Below are positions 36,413 through 46,212 of a stretch of DNA of 64,000 bases, in pieces. Origin of the DNA: UBA10649 sp963700255 (GTDB lineage Bacteria; Actinomycetota; Actinomycetes; S36-B12); assembly GCA_963700255.1 (NCBI GenBank), contig CAVOWW010000024.1:62001-126000 (forward strand), written 5' to 3'. The position numbers and the translations under genes are program-made. Below the pieces are notes generated by a model. It made no database searches. It saw nothing but the letters and a program-made list of their open reading frames with translations, and was not told where the DNA came from. Position 1 is the first letter of the stretch. Each line of letters opens with the position of its first letter.

Positions 36413-37621
36413 GTGGAGAGCCTGACGGCCGACGAGGCCAGGCTGGCGGCCCTCTGGGCGCAGGGCTTCGTCGACCCGATCGCCGGTGCATCGGCGGCCA
36501 GCGTCGCGCGCATGGGGCAGGGCCGGCGCGTCGACCTGGTGCACGCGATGCTGCGCCATCTGGGCGCGGTCCAGCTCGACACGATCTCCGTCCTGGCCCG
36601 TTCGCACGAGCTGATCCCGTACGCGCGCTTCGGCGCGATCGGCCGTCGCAACGTCGAGGACGCCTACTGGGAGACCGGCCTGAGCTTCGAGTACTGGTCG
36701 CACGCCGCGTGCATCCTGCCGATGGAGTCGTGGCCGCTGTTCGAGTTCCGTCGACGCTTCTACCGCAACCGCGGCATCCGATGGCACGAGGTGCCCGACT
36801 CCGCCGTGCGAGATGTCACTGCCCGGCTGCGCGCCGAGGGCCCTCTCACGACCGCGCACATCGGGGGCGCGAAGCGGGGTGGCGAATGGTGGGACTGGTC
36901 GGAGTCGAAGGTCGCGATCGAGTGGCTGCTCGACATCGGCGAGGTGGTCGTCAGCCGTCGCATCGGGTGGCGTCGCGAGTACGACCTGGCCGAACGTGCC
37001 GTCCCTTCGGAGCTGCTCTCGGTCGAGCTCAGCGACGAGGACTGCCTCGTCGCGCTGATCGCCGACTCCGCACGCACGCTCGGTGTCGGCACCGCGTCGG
37101 ACGTCGCCGACGTGCATCGCCTGAAGAGCGCGGACGTCCGCCGTCACGCGGTGGACGCCGGCCTCGTGCCGGTCGAGGTGCAGGGCTGGGGGGAGAGCGC
37201 GTGGGCGAGCCCTGCAGCGCTCGAGTGGCTGCGCTCGCGCTCGCGCGCCCGGCACCGCACGACCCTCCTGTCGCCGTTCGACTCGCTGGTCTGGCATCGG
37301 CCGCGCACCGAGCGGATCTTCGGCCTCGAGCACCGGCTGGAGGCCTACACGCCCGCTCACAAGCGGGTGCACGGCTACTTCGCGATGCCGGTCCTGCATC
37401 AGGGCCGGCTCGTGGCCCGTGTCGACCCCAAGCGGGAGAAGGACGGCCTGCACGCGCGGCGCGTGACCCTCGAGTCGACGTCCCAGGAGTCCGTCCGCGG
37501 CACCGCCCGGGCGCTGCACGAGGCAGCCTCGTGGGTGGGCGCGGAACGGGTCGTCGTGGGGGACGTCGTGCCGGCGTCGGCAGGCTCCGCGCTCAGGGCT
37601 GCCGTCTCGGCCGCCGACTAG
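36413..37621 (+). CDS. Winged-helix protein of the YcaQ/AlkX DNA glycosylase family
   Basis: The 402-residue protein resembles YcaQ-type (HTH_42) glycosylases that unhook DNA crosslinks. The catalytic-region motif here is AVQLDTISVLARSHELI, with QLD in place of the QVD pattern of E. coli YcaQ. Further family segments include LLSPFDSLVWHRPRTERIFG and the C-terminal YFAMPVLHQGRLVARVDPK. GTG 36413 follows leuS by seven bases, so they are probably co-transcribed. The biological substrate is inferred only. Confidence 0.85.
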   Translation: MESLTADEARLAALWAQGFVDPIAGASAASVARMGQGRRVDLVHAMLRHLGAVQLDTISVLARSHELIPYARFGAIGRRNVEDAYWETGLSFEYWSHAACILPMESWPLFEFRRRFYRNRGIRWHEVPDSAVRDVTARLRAEGPLTTAHIGGAKRGGEWWDWSESKVAIEWLLDIGEVVVSRRIGWRREYDLAERAVPSELLSVELSDEDCLVALIADSARTLGVGTASDVADVHRLKSADVRRHAVDAGLVPVEVQGWGESAWASPAALEWLRSRSRARHRTTLLSPFDSLVWHRPRTERIFGLEHRLEAYTPAHKRVHGYFAMPVLHQGRLVARVDPKREKDGLHARRVTLESTSQESVRGTARALHEAASWVGAERVVVGDVVPASAGSALRAAVSAAD

Positions 37622-37624
37622 GGT
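37619..37624 (+). promoter_or_regulatory. Leaderless -10 of degV, overlapping the upstream stop
   Basis: TAGGGT begins with the TAG stop of the preceding gene and lies 7 nt before ATG 37632. No ribosome-binding site is present. Confidence 0.5.
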
Positions 37625-37631
37625 TCCGGTC

Positions 37632-38504
37632 ATGACCCAGCGTGTCGCGGTGATCACCGACTCGACGTGCTACCTGCCGCCCGGATGGGCGGCGGGCCTC
37701 GACATCGACATCGTCCCCGTGCAGGTCATCGTCGCGGGGCAGTCGTTCGACGAGACGGAGGACGCCCAGGCGCAACGCGTCGCGGACGCCCTGCGCGACT
37801 GGCACCCGGTGACCACGTCCCGGCCCTCGCCGATGCGCTTCCTGCAGGCCTACGCGCTGGCCGAGGAGGCTGGGGCGACCGAGATCGTCGTCGCCACCCT
37901 GTCCGCTGCCATGTCGGCGACCTACGAGTCAGCGCTGCTCGCGGCCAAGGAGTGCGACGTGCCCGTGACCGTCGTCGACTCGAGGTCGATCGCGATGGGC
38001 CTGGGGTTCGCGGCGGTCAGCGGCGCACGTGCGGCTCGAGCGGGTGCTGATGCATCCCGGGTCGCGGACATCATCGAGCGGCGCGCGACGGAGTCGGCGG
38101 TGTACTTCTACGTCGACACGCTCGAGTACCTGCGCCGCGGGGGTCGCATCAGCGCGGCGCGTGCCGCCGTCGGGCAGGCGCTGCAGGTCAAGCCGCTCCT
38201 CCAGGTCGTCGATGGCCACGTCACGCGGCTCGAGCAGGTGCGCACGGCCGGCAAGGCGCTCGCGCGGCTGGAGGACCTGGCGGTCACCGCGGCCGACGGT
38301 CATGACGTCGACATCGCCGTGCAGCACCTGGCGTCGCCCGATCGTGCGTCCGCCCTCGCGGCGCGGATGCGCGAGCGCCTGCCCTCAGCCGACGTGGTCG
38401 AGGGAGTCGTGGGCGGCGTGGTCGGTGCGCATGTCGGCCCGGGCATGGTCGCCGTCGTCGTGGCGCCGCGCGTCGACGAGTCCCCGGGTGGCGCGACGTC
38501 GTGA
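37632..38504 (+). CDS. DegV-family fatty-acid-binding protein
   Basis: The 290-residue protein has the DegV start VAVITDSTCYLPPGWAA and the segments TSRPSPMRFLQAY, SAAMSATYESAL and VVDSRSIAMGLGF, which line the fatty-acid site. Relatives are FakB subunits of fatty acid kinase; no fakA is seen here. It overlaps plsY, a phospholipid-synthesis gene, which fits a lipid-related role. Length is normal. Confidence 0.92.
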   Translation: MTQRVAVITDSTCYLPPGWAAGLDIDIVPVQVIVAGQSFDETEDAQAQRVADALRDWHPVTTSRPSPMRFLQAYALAEEAGATEIVVATLSAAMSATYESALLAAKECDVPVTVVDSRSIAMGLGFAAVSGARAARAGADASRVADIIERRATESAVYFYVDTLEYLRRGGRISAARAAVGQALQVKPLLQVVDGHVTRLEQVRTAGKALARLEDLAVTAADGHDVDIAVQHLASPDRASALAARMRERLPSADVVEGVVGGVVGAHVGPGMVAVVVAPRVDESPGGATS

Positions 38505-39106
38505 TGGACCTGCCCACGCCGGTGTGGTGGCTGATCGCTGCCGTGGTGGGCTATGCGCTGGGTGCCATCAACCCCGCGGCGATCGTCGCCCGGGTGTTCG
38601 GGGTCGACCTGCGGAGCACGGGCTCCGGCAACCCGGGCGCGACCAACGTGGGGCGGGCCCTCGGGCCGAGGTGGGCCGTGCTCGTCGGCGTCCTCGACGT
38701 GCTCAAGGGCTTCATCCCGGCGATGCTCTTCGGCACCCTCGTGGGCCAGACGTCGGGCGAGGTCGCCGGACTGGCGGCCGTGGTCGGCCACATCACGTCC
38801 CCGCTGCTCAAGGGTCGCGGGGGCAAGGGGGTGGCCACCACCCTCGGGGCGATCCTCGGCGTCCAGCCGCTGCTGGCGGTGCCGGTGCTGCTCGCGTTCG
38901 GCATCGGCGTGGCGGTGTGGCACCGCATGGGGCTGGGGGCCGTGCTCGGTGCGGTGGCGCTGATCATCAGCGGGCTCGTGGGATGGGGAGTCGGGCGGCT
39001 GGACGAGGCGGACATGTGGTTCGCGGTCGTGCTCGGCATGCTCGTCCTCGTCCGGCATCAGCGCAACCTGCGGGACGCCTGGGCGTCCTTCCGCGCTGCC
39101 GACTGA
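38504..39106 (+). CDS. plsY: Acyl-phosphate glycerol-3-phosphate acyltransferase PlsY
   Basis: The 200-residue membrane enzyme acylates glycerol-3-phosphate to start phospholipid synthesis. It shows the three conserved blocks: STGSGNPGATNVGRALG, LLKGRGGKGVATTLG and a C-terminal RHQRNL. About five membrane helices are predicted. ATG 38504 shares its A with the degV stop (TGATG); GTG 38501 is a one-codon longer alternative. Confidence 0.95.
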   Translation: MDLPTPVWWLIAAVVGYALGAINPAAIVARVFGVDLRSTGSGNPGATNVGRALGPRWAVLVGVLDVLKGFIPAMLFGTLVGQTSGEVAGLAAVVGHITSPLLKGRGGKGVATTLGAILGVQPLLAVPVLLAFGIGVAVWHRMGLGAVLGAVALIISGLVGWGVGRLDEADMWFAVVLGMLVLVRHQRNLRDAWASFRAAD

Positions 39107-39185
39107 GGTCGTCCACAGCCCGCGCCTCGGGTGGCGGCCGTGCACAGGACAGCCTGACGACCGCGAGGCGCCTGCGTGCGCGACC

Positions 39186-39191
39186 TAGCGT
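39186..39191 (+). promoter_or_regulatory. Candidate -10 of comEA
   Basis: TAGCGT lies 8 nt before ATG 39200 and there is no ribosome-binding site. This suggests a near-leaderless mRNA and supports an N-terminal start at 39200 for comEA. Confidence 0.4.
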
Positions 39192-39199
39192 CGCCTGTC

Positions 39200-40121
39200 A
39201 TGGGGTGGCGACGCGGGCGAGGCGGGTCCAGGGTCCTGGGCCAGGCGGAGCGGCGACTCAGCGAGGTCGCGCAGCAGTGGCGCTGCCCGCCCGCGCTCGC
39301 CCCGGCCGACCCGAACGCCCTGCCCGGAGCGTGCCGGCGGATGGGACACGATCGCGGGTGACCACGCCTCTGATCCGCGGGTCCGGGCAGTCCCGTGGTC
39401 CCGTTCGGCGCTGCGCGGACTGGCCGTGATCGTCGGGCTCGCGGTGGCCGTGGCCGGCTACTGGGCATGGTCCGGTCGACCTCGCGCGGTGGCGGTGGCA
39501 CCGGCGGTCGTCGCCGTCGGCGCACCCCTGCCCATGCCGCAGCCGGTCACCTCCCCGCCGCCGGCTCCCGACACCGGTGTCGTGCCCGATGCCGCCACGG
39601 ACGTCGCGGCAGCCGATGTCGCACTCCCGCCGGCTGACGCAGCCGTGACCGCGGCGAGCGCGGTCCCTCAGGTCGTGGTGCACGTGACCGGGCTCGTCGC
39701 ACGGCCCGGACTCGTCCGGCTGCCGCTGGGCGCCCGCGTCGCCGATGCGGTGGCCGAGGCGGGTGGGGTGACTCGTCGCCGGGCAGCGGACTCGGTCAAC
39801 CTCGCCCGCATCCTGGTCGACGGCGAGCAGGTCATCGTCGGGCTGCCGGGAGCGCCTGCACCAGCGGCGGGTTCACCGTCGGCCCCGTCCACCGGAACTC
39901 CCCAGGGCAACCCGCTGGGTTCGGGTCCCGCGAGCATCGACCTCAACACCGCCTCGGCCAGCGTGCTGGAGGGCCTGCCCGGCGTGGGCCCGGTGCTCGC
40001 CGGGCGCATCGTCGAGTGGCGCACGGCCAACGGTGCCTTCCGATCCGTGGAGGAGCTCGGCGAGGTGTCCGGGATCGGCGATGCCGTCCTCTCCGAGGTG
40101 CGCGGCCTCGTGCGCGTGTGA
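39200..40121 (+). CDS. comEA: Competence protein ComEA; probable frameshift near 39345-39360
   Basis: The reliable part runs from GTG 39426 to 40121 (231 residues): a membrane helix (about 2-17), an Ala/Pro-rich stalk, a SLBB domain (VVVHVTGLVARPGLVRLP) and a helix-hairpin-helix pair ending LPGVGPVLAGRIVEWR. ComEA binds incoming DNA. Actinobacterial ComEA has a cytoplasmic N-terminus of some tens of residues. A fitting one (MGWRRGRGGSRVLGQAERRL) begins at ATG 39200 in another frame, and one added or lost base near 39350 joins them. The N-terminal extension is inference. Confidence 0.75.
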
Positions 40122-42535
40122 TCGACGGGCGCCTGCTCCTCGCGGCCGGCGGGGCCTGGCTGGGGGCGGCCCTCGCCAGCTGGTCGCTGTCGTTGCCGCA
40201 CTCGATGGTCGCCCGCCACGAGGCCGGTGACGGCGCGATGACCGTGGGCTTCGGTGCCATGGCTCTGCTGGCCGTCATCGCGGCCGTTCCGGCCATTCGC
40301 AGGCGGCTGGGGAGGCGGGGGCTGTCGGTGATCCTCGCGGTGGGTTCTGTGCTCCTGGGAGCGACCTTCGCTGCCCTCGCGAGTGCGTCAGCGAGCGCGG
40401 ACCCGCTGGCTTCGTGGGTCGACGTCCGGGCCACCGCCGTGGTCAGGGGCGAAGTGGCCGGCGAGCCGCTCGTGCGGGTCATGGGGTCGGCGCCCGTGTG
40501 GCAGGGGTCGTCGCGCATCGAGGTGCGCCTCGATGCGCACCGGGTGAGCGCGCGAGGGGCATCGGTGGAGCTCGCCGTTCCGATGGTCCTGAGCCTGGGA
40601 CCGGAGGCGGTCGTGCCGCCGCCGGGCACGGTGATCGAGGTGACCGGTCGCCTGCGGGCCATCCCCCAGCGACTCGGTGCGGTCGCCGCGCTCAACGCCA
40701 CCGGTGCTGGGACGAACGGCATCGCCGTCATGGGACCGCCCGGTGCCGTGGACCGGATCGCGCACGCCATGCGCGCCGGCCTGCGGGTGTCGCTGGCGGG
40801 TGCACCCCCTGACGGCGGCTCGCTGGTCGCCGGGCTGTCCGTCGGCGACGACTCGTGGCAGCCGCCCGAGCTGGCGGCTGCCATGCGTGACAGCGGGCTG
40901 TCCCACCTGACCGCCGTCAGCGGGGGGAACGTGGCGATCGTCCTCGGTCTCGTCTTCGCGATGGTCACCCTCCTCCGGCTTCCGCTGCTGCTTCGGGTGA
41001 TCGCCGCCCTGGTCTCCCTCGCCTACTTCGTGGTCCTCGTGGGACCCCAGCCGAGCGTCCTGCGGGCCGCGGCGATGGGCGTGATCGCCGTCATCGGTGT
41101 CCTGGCCGGCGGCCGTCGCGCGGGGCCGTCCATCCTGGGGGCCGGCGTGCTGATCCTGGTCGTGGTGGCGCCGTGGCTCGCGGTGTCCTGGGCGTTCGCC
41201 CTGTCCGCCTTCGCCACTGCCGGCCTCATCCTGCTGGCACCTCGGCTCGAGGCTCGACTCGAGACGGGGCGAATGACCCGTCGATGGCCACCGGCGATCC
41301 GGCAGGCCCTGGCACTGACGGGGGCGGCCCAGCTGGCCACGCTGCCGATCCTGGTCGCCATGGGCGGAGCCGTCGGATGGGTGGCGCTGCCGGCCAACCT
41401 CCTCGCCATGCCCGCGGTGGCGCCCGTCACGGTCCTGGGCCTGCTGGCCGCCGCCGTGTCGCCGATGGCGCCCGGGCTCGCGCACGTCGTCGCCGGGGCT
41501 GCGGCCTGGCCGGCCGGCTGGATCGCAGCCGTGGCGCAGGCCTGCGCCGGGCTGCCGCTGGCCCACCTGCCGTGGCCGGAGGGCTGGAGCGGCCTCCTCC
41601 TGCTCGCCTGCTCGGCAGCAGCAGTCGCCCTCCTGCGCCAGGGGTGGCTGCGTCTGCGGCCCGACGGGGCGAGCCCGCGAGTGCGCGTCGCTGGGGGAGC
41701 CGCGATCCTCACGGCGCTCGTGCTCGTCGTGACCATGCCACCGGACCGGCGCGGCTGGCCACCGGACGGCTGGTTCCTCATCATGTGCGACGTCGGCCAG
41801 GGTGATGCGCTCATCGTCCGCGCGGGCCCGGGGGAGGCGCTGGTCGTCGACGCCGGGCCCGATCCGGACTCGGTGGACGGCTGCCTCGACGCGGCGGGGA
41901 TCACGACCGTGCCGGCGGTGATCCTGACCCACTTTCACGCCGATCACGTGCGCGGACTCAGCGGCGTGCTGCGGGGCCGCTCGGTCGCCGCCGTGCTGGC
42001 CACGCCGATCAGGGAGCCCCTGGAGGAGGCGGCCGCGGTCGACGTCACGCTCGCGAAGACCGGGATCACCGTCGAGGAGGTGACTGCCGGGGACGCTCGT
42101 TCGGCGGGAGAGGCCGGGTGGCACACCATCTGGCCGCGTCGGCGCATCGCCGCCGGGTCGGTGCCGAACAATGCCAGTCTCGTGCTGATGCTCACCGTGG
42201 CGGAGCGTCGGATCCTGCTGACGGGCGACATCGAGCCGGAGGCCCAGGCGGCGGTCGCAGCCGACCTGCAGGGCCAGCACTTCGACGTCGTCAAGGTGCC
42301 CCACCACGGCTCCCGCTACCAGTCACCGCTCCTGACGTCGTGGGCTCCCGCTCCCGTCGCGCTCATCAGCGTGGGCGCCGACAACGACTACGGGCACCCG
42401 GCACCGGAGACCGTGGACGCGTGGGAAGACGTCGGCGCACTCGTGGCCAGGACGGACCGTGATGGCGACGTGGCAGTGGTGTCGTCCGACATCGGCCTCG
42501 GTGTCGTGACTCGCGATCCGGGTGCGTTCGGATGA
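40118..42535 (+). CDS. comEC: ComEC/Rec2 DNA-uptake channel with metallo-beta-lactamase domain
   Basis: The 805-residue protein has an N-terminal membrane and OB-like region, a competence domain with HLTAVSGGNVAIVLGL, and a C-terminal metallo-beta-lactamase domain with DVGQGDALIV, THFHADHVRGL, LLTGDIE and VPHHGSRY. It carries single-stranded DNA across the membrane, and the lactamase domain probably degrades the other strand. GTG 40118 overlaps the comEA stop. With comEA and the downstream holA this is the standard actinobacterial arrangement. Confidence 0.95.
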   Translation: MIDGRLLLAAGGAWLGAALASWSLSLPHSMVARHEAGDGAMTVGFGAMALLAVIAAVPAIRRRLGRRGLSVILAVGSVLLGATFAALASASASADPLASWVDVRATAVVRGEVAGEPLVRVMGSAPVWQGSSRIEVRLDAHRVSARGASVELAVPMVLSLGPEAVVPPPGTVIEVTGRLRAIPQRLGAVAALNATGAGTNGIAVMGPPGAVDRIAHAMRAGLRVSLAGAPPDGGSLVAGLSVGDDSWQPPELAAAMRDSGLSHLTAVSGGNVAIVLGLVFAMVTLLRLPLLLRVIAALVSLAYFVVLVGPQPSVLRAAAMGVIAVIGVLAGGRRAGPSILGAGVLILVVVAPWLAVSWAFALSAFATAGLILLAPRLEARLETGRMTRRWPPAIRQALALTGAAQLATLPILVAMGGAVGWVALPANLLAMPAVAPVTVLGLLAAAVSPMAPGLAHVVAGAAAWPAGWIAAVAQACAGLPLAHLPWPEGWSGLLLLACSAAAVALLRQGWLRLRPDGASPRVRVAGGAAILTALVLVVTMPPDRRGWPPDGWFLIMCDVGQGDALIVRAGPGEALVVDAGPDPDSVDGCLDAAGITTVPAVILTHFHADHVRGLSGVLRGRSVAAVLATPIREPLEEAAAVDVTLAKTGITVEEVTAGDARSAGEAGWHTIWPRRRIAAGSVPNNASLVLMLTVAERRILLTGDIEPEAQAAVAADLQGQHFDVVKVPHHGSRYQSPLLTSWAPAPVALISVGADNDYGHPAPETVDAWEDVGALVARTDRDGDVAVVSSDIGLGVVTRDPGAFG

Positions 42536-42586
42536 GAGGGCTCTTCGCCACGGGGCTCGGCACTGGAGCGAGGGGACGGGCGCCCA

Positions 42587-42592
42587 TATCGT
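42587..42592 (+). promoter_or_regulatory. Leaderless -10 of the L,D-transpeptidase gene
   Basis: TATCGT lies 7 nt before ATG 42600, with no ribosome-binding site. This identifies 42600 as the start rather than longer in-frame options. Confidence 0.55.
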
Positions 42593-42599
42593 TGGTCCC

Positions 42600-43430
42600 A
42601 TGCGTCGCTCAGGGTCCCTGGCTGTGGTCGGAGCACTGCTCGCGGCGACGGCCTGGGCCGCGCCCCTCGCCAGTGCCGATGTCGACCCGGCTCCCGGGTC
42701 GACCGCCATGCCGGTGCCGCCGGTCACCGTGCCCGAGCCGCCGACCCCGCCCGTCGATCCGGTGACGCCGCCCGTCGAGCCCACGGTGCCCACGCCTGCC
42801 CCCGCGAAGCCCCCCGCCCGCGCCACCCTGCCGCTTCGCTTCGACGACCGCGGCCCGCTCGTGGCCAGCGCTCAGGAGCGGCTGATGTGGCTGGGGTACT
42901 CCCTCTCGGAGAACAGCCAGGACAAGGACCTTTTCGGCATCACGATGCGGCGGGCCGTCCGGTCCTTCCAGGGGAAGTTCGGACTGGCGGCCACGGGTCG
43001 GATCGACAAGCGCACGTGGCGGACGCTGACGCGCCTGGCGGAGCCGGTGGAGGCCCTGCCGCGCCGGTGCACCGAGGTGTCGAAGGCCATCTGCATCGAC
43101 AAGTCGACCCGACTCCTGAGGTACGTCGTCAAGGGCAAGACGAGGATGACCACCGATGCCCGCTTCGGCGGACCGGGGATGGAGACCGGCGAGGGCGTCT
43201 TCCGCGTCAACTCCAAGAGCTACAACCACTCCTCGAGCCTGTACGGATCATGGATGCCCCGGGCGATGTTCTTCAACGGCGACGAGGCGGTCCACTACTC
43301 GCCGGACTTCGCCAGTGTCGGCTACTCCCGCGGGTCGCACGGCTGCGTGGGGATGCGCGACATGGAGAAGGCGACCTGGCTGTTCGGCCAGGTGCCGGTG
43401 GGCACCCGGGTGTACGTCTACTGGTCGTAG
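42600..43430 (+). CDS. Secreted L,D-transpeptidase with peptidoglycan-binding domain
   Basis: The 276-residue protein has a signal peptide (about 1-27), a Pro/Thr-rich linker, a PG_binding_1 domain (LVASAQERLMWLGYSL to DKRTWRTL) and a YkuD catalytic domain. The active-site motif GYSRGSHGCVGMRD supplies the conserved His and Cys of SHGC. Such enzymes form 3-3 cross-links in the cell wall. Only part of the usual HGC[IV][RN] motif is kept: the residue after Val is Gly rather than Arg/Asn. Confidence 0.93.
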   Translation: MRRSGSLAVVGALLAATAWAAPLASADVDPAPGSTAMPVPPVTVPEPPTPPVDPVTPPVEPTVPTPAPAKPPARATLPLRFDDRGPLVASAQERLMWLGYSLSENSQDKDLFGITMRRAVRSFQGKFGLAATGRIDKRTWRTLTRLAEPVEALPRRCTEVSKAICIDKSTRLLRYVVKGKTRMTTDARFGGPGMETGEGVFRVNSKSYNHSSSLYGSWMPRAMFFNGDEAVHYSPDFASVGYSRGSHGCVGMRDMEKATWLFGQVPVGTRVYVYWS

Positions 43431-43456
43431 GACCGGCGTGGCACGATGCCCTCACC

Positions 43457-44458
43457 ATGACGATCCCGCGCATCACCCTGGCCATCGGCGGCGAGCCGGT
43501 GCTCGTCGACCGTGCCGTGCTCGCGGTGTCGACGGCCGTGCGCCGTGCTGACGCGTCCGCGCAGCGCACGGTCATCATGGCGAGCGCCGAGGAGTCGGCC
43601 CATCAGCTGAGGGAGGCCGCCGCTCCCAACCTGTTCGGCGACGGCGGCATCGTCGTCATCCAGGGGATCGACGCAGCGGACGATGCGCTTGCCAAGGCAG
43701 TGCGCGAGGTCATCTCGGACCTGCCGGACAACGTCTACCTCGTCGTGACGCATCCGGGTGGAGTCAAGGGCAAGGCCCTGCTGGACGACCTCCGCTCGGC
43801 TGGCGCCAACCAGGTCGACTGCCAGGTGCTCAAGAAGCGGGCCGCCCTGCTCGACTTCCTCACCCGCGAGTTCGTCTCCTACAAGCGGAAGGCGACTCCG
43901 GACGCCGTGGCGGCCATGGTCGAGTCGATCGGGCAGGACCTCGGCCTGCTGACGGGGGCGGTCTCGCAGCTCGTGTCGGACGTCGAGGCCAACCCCATCG
44001 ACGCCGACGACGTCCGCGACTACTTCGCCGGGGTCGCGGACGTGTCCGGCTTCACGATCGCCGACGCGGTGTGGGAGCGCCGGTACGCCGAGGCGCTGCG
44101 CACCCTCCGGCAGGCGATGCTCGCCGACGCCGGGCGGGTGGGGCCGTCGACCGTGTCGTCGCTGGCCACCGGGCTTCGCACGCTCGTGCGGGTCGGGGGG
44201 ATGCCCCCCGGTGCGTCGGAGGCCGATGTCGCCCGGGAGGCCGGGGTGCCGCCGTGGAAGGTGAAGATCCTGCGCAAGCAGTGGTCCCGGTGGAGCGGCG
44301 ACCAGCGTCGGCTCGCGGCATCCGTCGTGGCCCTCGCCGATGCGGACGGTGCCATGAAGGGCGGCGTTCTCGAGGGATCGAGCCTGGACCCCGAGCAGAA
44401 GCTGCTCGCCCTGGAGATCCTCGTCGCGACCACAGCAGGGTCCTCGGCCGAGCACTGA
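43457..44458 (+). CDS. holA: DNA polymerase III delta subunit
   Basis: The 333-residue clamp-loader subunit has the HolA layout: VDRAVLAVSTAV, an AAA-like domain with LPDNVYLVVTHPGG, and the C-terminal helical collar. The N-terminal pattern and position after comEC match the family throughout bacteria. ATG 43457 is chosen; no ribosome-binding site is clear, and CACGAT at 43442-43447 may be a -10. It converges on the ABC transporter genes. Confidence 0.92.
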   Translation: MTIPRITLAIGGEPVLVDRAVLAVSTAVRRADASAQRTVIMASAEESAHQLREAAAPNLFGDGGIVVIQGIDAADDALAKAVREVISDLPDNVYLVVTHPGGVKGKALLDDLRSAGANQVDCQVLKKRAALLDFLTREFVSYKRKATPDAVAAMVESIGQDLGLLTGAVSQLVSDVEANPIDADDVRDYFAGVADVSGFTIADAVWERRYAEALRTLRQAMLADAGRVGPSTVSSLATGLRTLVRVGGMPPGASEADVAREAGVPPWKVKILRKQWSRWSGDQRRLAASVVALADADGAMKGGVLEGSSLDPEQKLLALEILVATTAGSSAEH

Positions 44459-44485
44459 CGACGGCTGGTGGGCGGCGGCCCCGGA

Positions 44486-45253
44486 TCAGGCGATGCGCAC
44501 GATCAGCTCGTCGCCCTCGCCGATGACCCTGACGGGAACGCCGAAGGCCGCAGTGAGCAGGGTCTCGGTGAGCACCTCCTCCCGAGGGCCGTGCGCGTGG
44601 ACGTGTCCTGCCCTCATCAGCACCACGTCGTCGCAGAGGTGGCTCATGCGCGTGACGTCGTGGGTGACGACGACGGCTGCCCGCCCCTGCGCCGCCTGCT
44701 CGGCCACGAGGACGTCGAGGCTGCGACGACCCACCAGGTCGAGGTCGGAGTCGGCCTCGTCGAGCAGCAGCAGGCCCGTGTCCTGGGCCATGACTCGGGC
44801 GATGTGGACTCGCTTGCGCTCGCCCCCGGACAGCGACGTGACCGCCCTGTCCCGAAGGTCGTCCAGTCCCTGCGCGGCGATCGCGGTGGCGACGACCGCG
44901 GCATCCTCCGCTGCCGCGGACGAGCCGCGCCAGGCGGTGCGTCCCCAGCCGACGACGTCGGTGACGGTGAACCCGAACGAGACCTGCGTCTCCTGGGTCA
45001 GCAGGGCCCGTCGTCGGGCCAGCTCGAGGGTGCCCAGCGTGCGGACGTCATGGCCCCCGACGTAGGCATTCCCCGTGGTGGGCGCAAGCTCGCCGGACAG
45101 CACGCCCAGCAGGGTCGACTTGCCGGATCCGTTGCGCCCGATGACCGCGGTCACCGCGCCGCCGCGGATCTCCAGGTCGGTGGGCTGGAGCCGGATCCGG
45201 TCGCCGGTGCGGACGGACGCCGCGCGAAGTGCCGCCGCAGGCGGGGGAGTCAT
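44486..45253 (-). CDS. ABC transporter ATP-binding protein, haem/cobalamin/siderophore type
   Basis: The 255-residue ATPase has Walker A GRNGSGKST, signature LSGGERKR and Walker B LLLLDEADSDLD, followed by the switch His in VVTHD. The sequence resembles HmuV/BtuD/FhuC. It is the last gene of a three-gene operon: lipoprotein (46209), permease (45250), ATPase, each overlapping the next by four bases. It powers import of an iron chelate, haem or cobalamin; the substrate is not fixed by sequence. Confidence 0.92.
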   Translation of the reverse strand: MTPPPAAALRAASVRTGDRIRLQPTDLEIRGGAVTAVIGRNGSGKSTLLGVLSGELAPTTGNAYVGGHDVRTLGTLELARRRALLTQETQVSFGFTVTDVVGWGRTAWRGSSAAAEDAAVVATAIAAQGLDDLRDRAVTSLSGGERKRVHIARVMAQDTGLLLLDEADSDLDLVGRRSLDVLVAEQAAQGRAAVVVTHDVTRMSHLCDDVVLMRAGHVHAHGPREEVLTETLLTAAFGVPVRVIGEGDELIVRIA

Positions 45254-46212
45254 GCCCAGCCGCCCTGACGTGCCCGCGTGCGCCGGAGCAGGACGAAGAA
45301 GGCCGGCGCGCCGATGACGGCCGTGATGGCGCCGATCGGGATCTCGACCGGGTTGGCGACCAGGCGCGCAAGCGTGTCCGCGGCGAGGACCAGCAGGGAG
45401 CCGGCGAGCGCGCTCACGAGCAGCACCGGTGCATGGCGCGGCCCGATGACCGCCCGCACTGCGTGCGGGATCATGAGGCCGACGAACGCGATGACGCCAA
45501 CGGCGCCGACGCCGGCGCCGACGAGCAGGACCACTGCGGCCAGCGCCCGGTAGCGCACGCCCCGCACGTCGACTCCGGCCGTGGCAGCGCCTCGGTCACC
45601 GAGGGAGAGCACATCGAGTGGTCGAGCCACCGATGCCGCCAGCGCCGTCCCGGCCACCACGAACGGCGCCACGGAGACGACCCCGCTCCACGTCGACAGG
45701 GCCAGGCTGCCGGTCGACCAGAAGGTGATCGACCGTACGGCGGCATCCGGGCTGAGGGACACGATCACGGCGAGCAGGGCAGCGGCGAAGGCGGCGACGG
45801 CGACACCGGCGAGCAGCAGGGTCACGACCTCGGGTCGCGAGTCGTGCAGGGAGGCGGCGACCACGATCACGACCGCGATGCCGGCGCCGACCGTGGCCGC
45901 GGCGCCGGCAGTCACGGTGCCGAAGGCGACCCCGACGCTGGCCGCGGCGACCGCTCCCAGCGCGGCGCCGGCCGAGACGCCCACCAGCGCCGGGTCGGCG
46001 AGCGGATTGGCGAGGCCGCCCTGCATGAGGGCGCCGGCGAGGGCCAGGCCGCTCCCGACGAGGACGGCCATGGCCACGCGGGGCGCACGGATGCTCATGA
46101 CGATCTCAGCGGACGATTCGGCAGCGCCCAGGGTGAGGGCGAGCGCGGCCATGCCGATGACGGCGACCGTGAGGGCGAGGGCGACCCACGCCCCCCGGGA
46201 TCGTCCGGTCAC
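45250..46212 (-). CDS. FecCD-family ABC transporter permease
   Basis: The 320-residue permease has about ten hydrophobic segments and the FecCD patterns RAPRVAMAVLVGSGLALAGA, MQGGLANPLADPALVGVSAG and IAFVGLMIPHAVR. It forms the membrane channel of the importer. Start and stop overlap the neighbouring genes by four bases. Confidence 0.94.
   Translation of the reverse strand: MTGRSRGAWVALALTVAVIGMAALALTLGAAESSAEIVMSIRAPRVAMAVLVGSGLALAGALMQGGLANPLADPALVGVSAGAALGAVAAASVGVAFGTVTAGAAATVGAGIAVVIVVAASLHDSRPEVVTLLLAGVAVAAFAAALLAVIVSLSPDAAVRSITFWSTGSLALSTWSGVVSVAPFVVAGTALAASVARPLDVLSLGDRGAATAGVDVRGVRYRALAAVVLLVGAGVGAVGVIAFVGLMIPHAVRAVIGPRHAPVLLVSALAGSLLVLAADTLARLVANPVEIPIGAITAVIGAPAFFVLLRRTRARQGGWA

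Noticed and set aside
32722..36651. A 1,309-codon open frame on the minus strand
   Set aside because: It is antisense to leuS and the TIG protein gene and has no recognisable domain; it is a codon-bias shadow.
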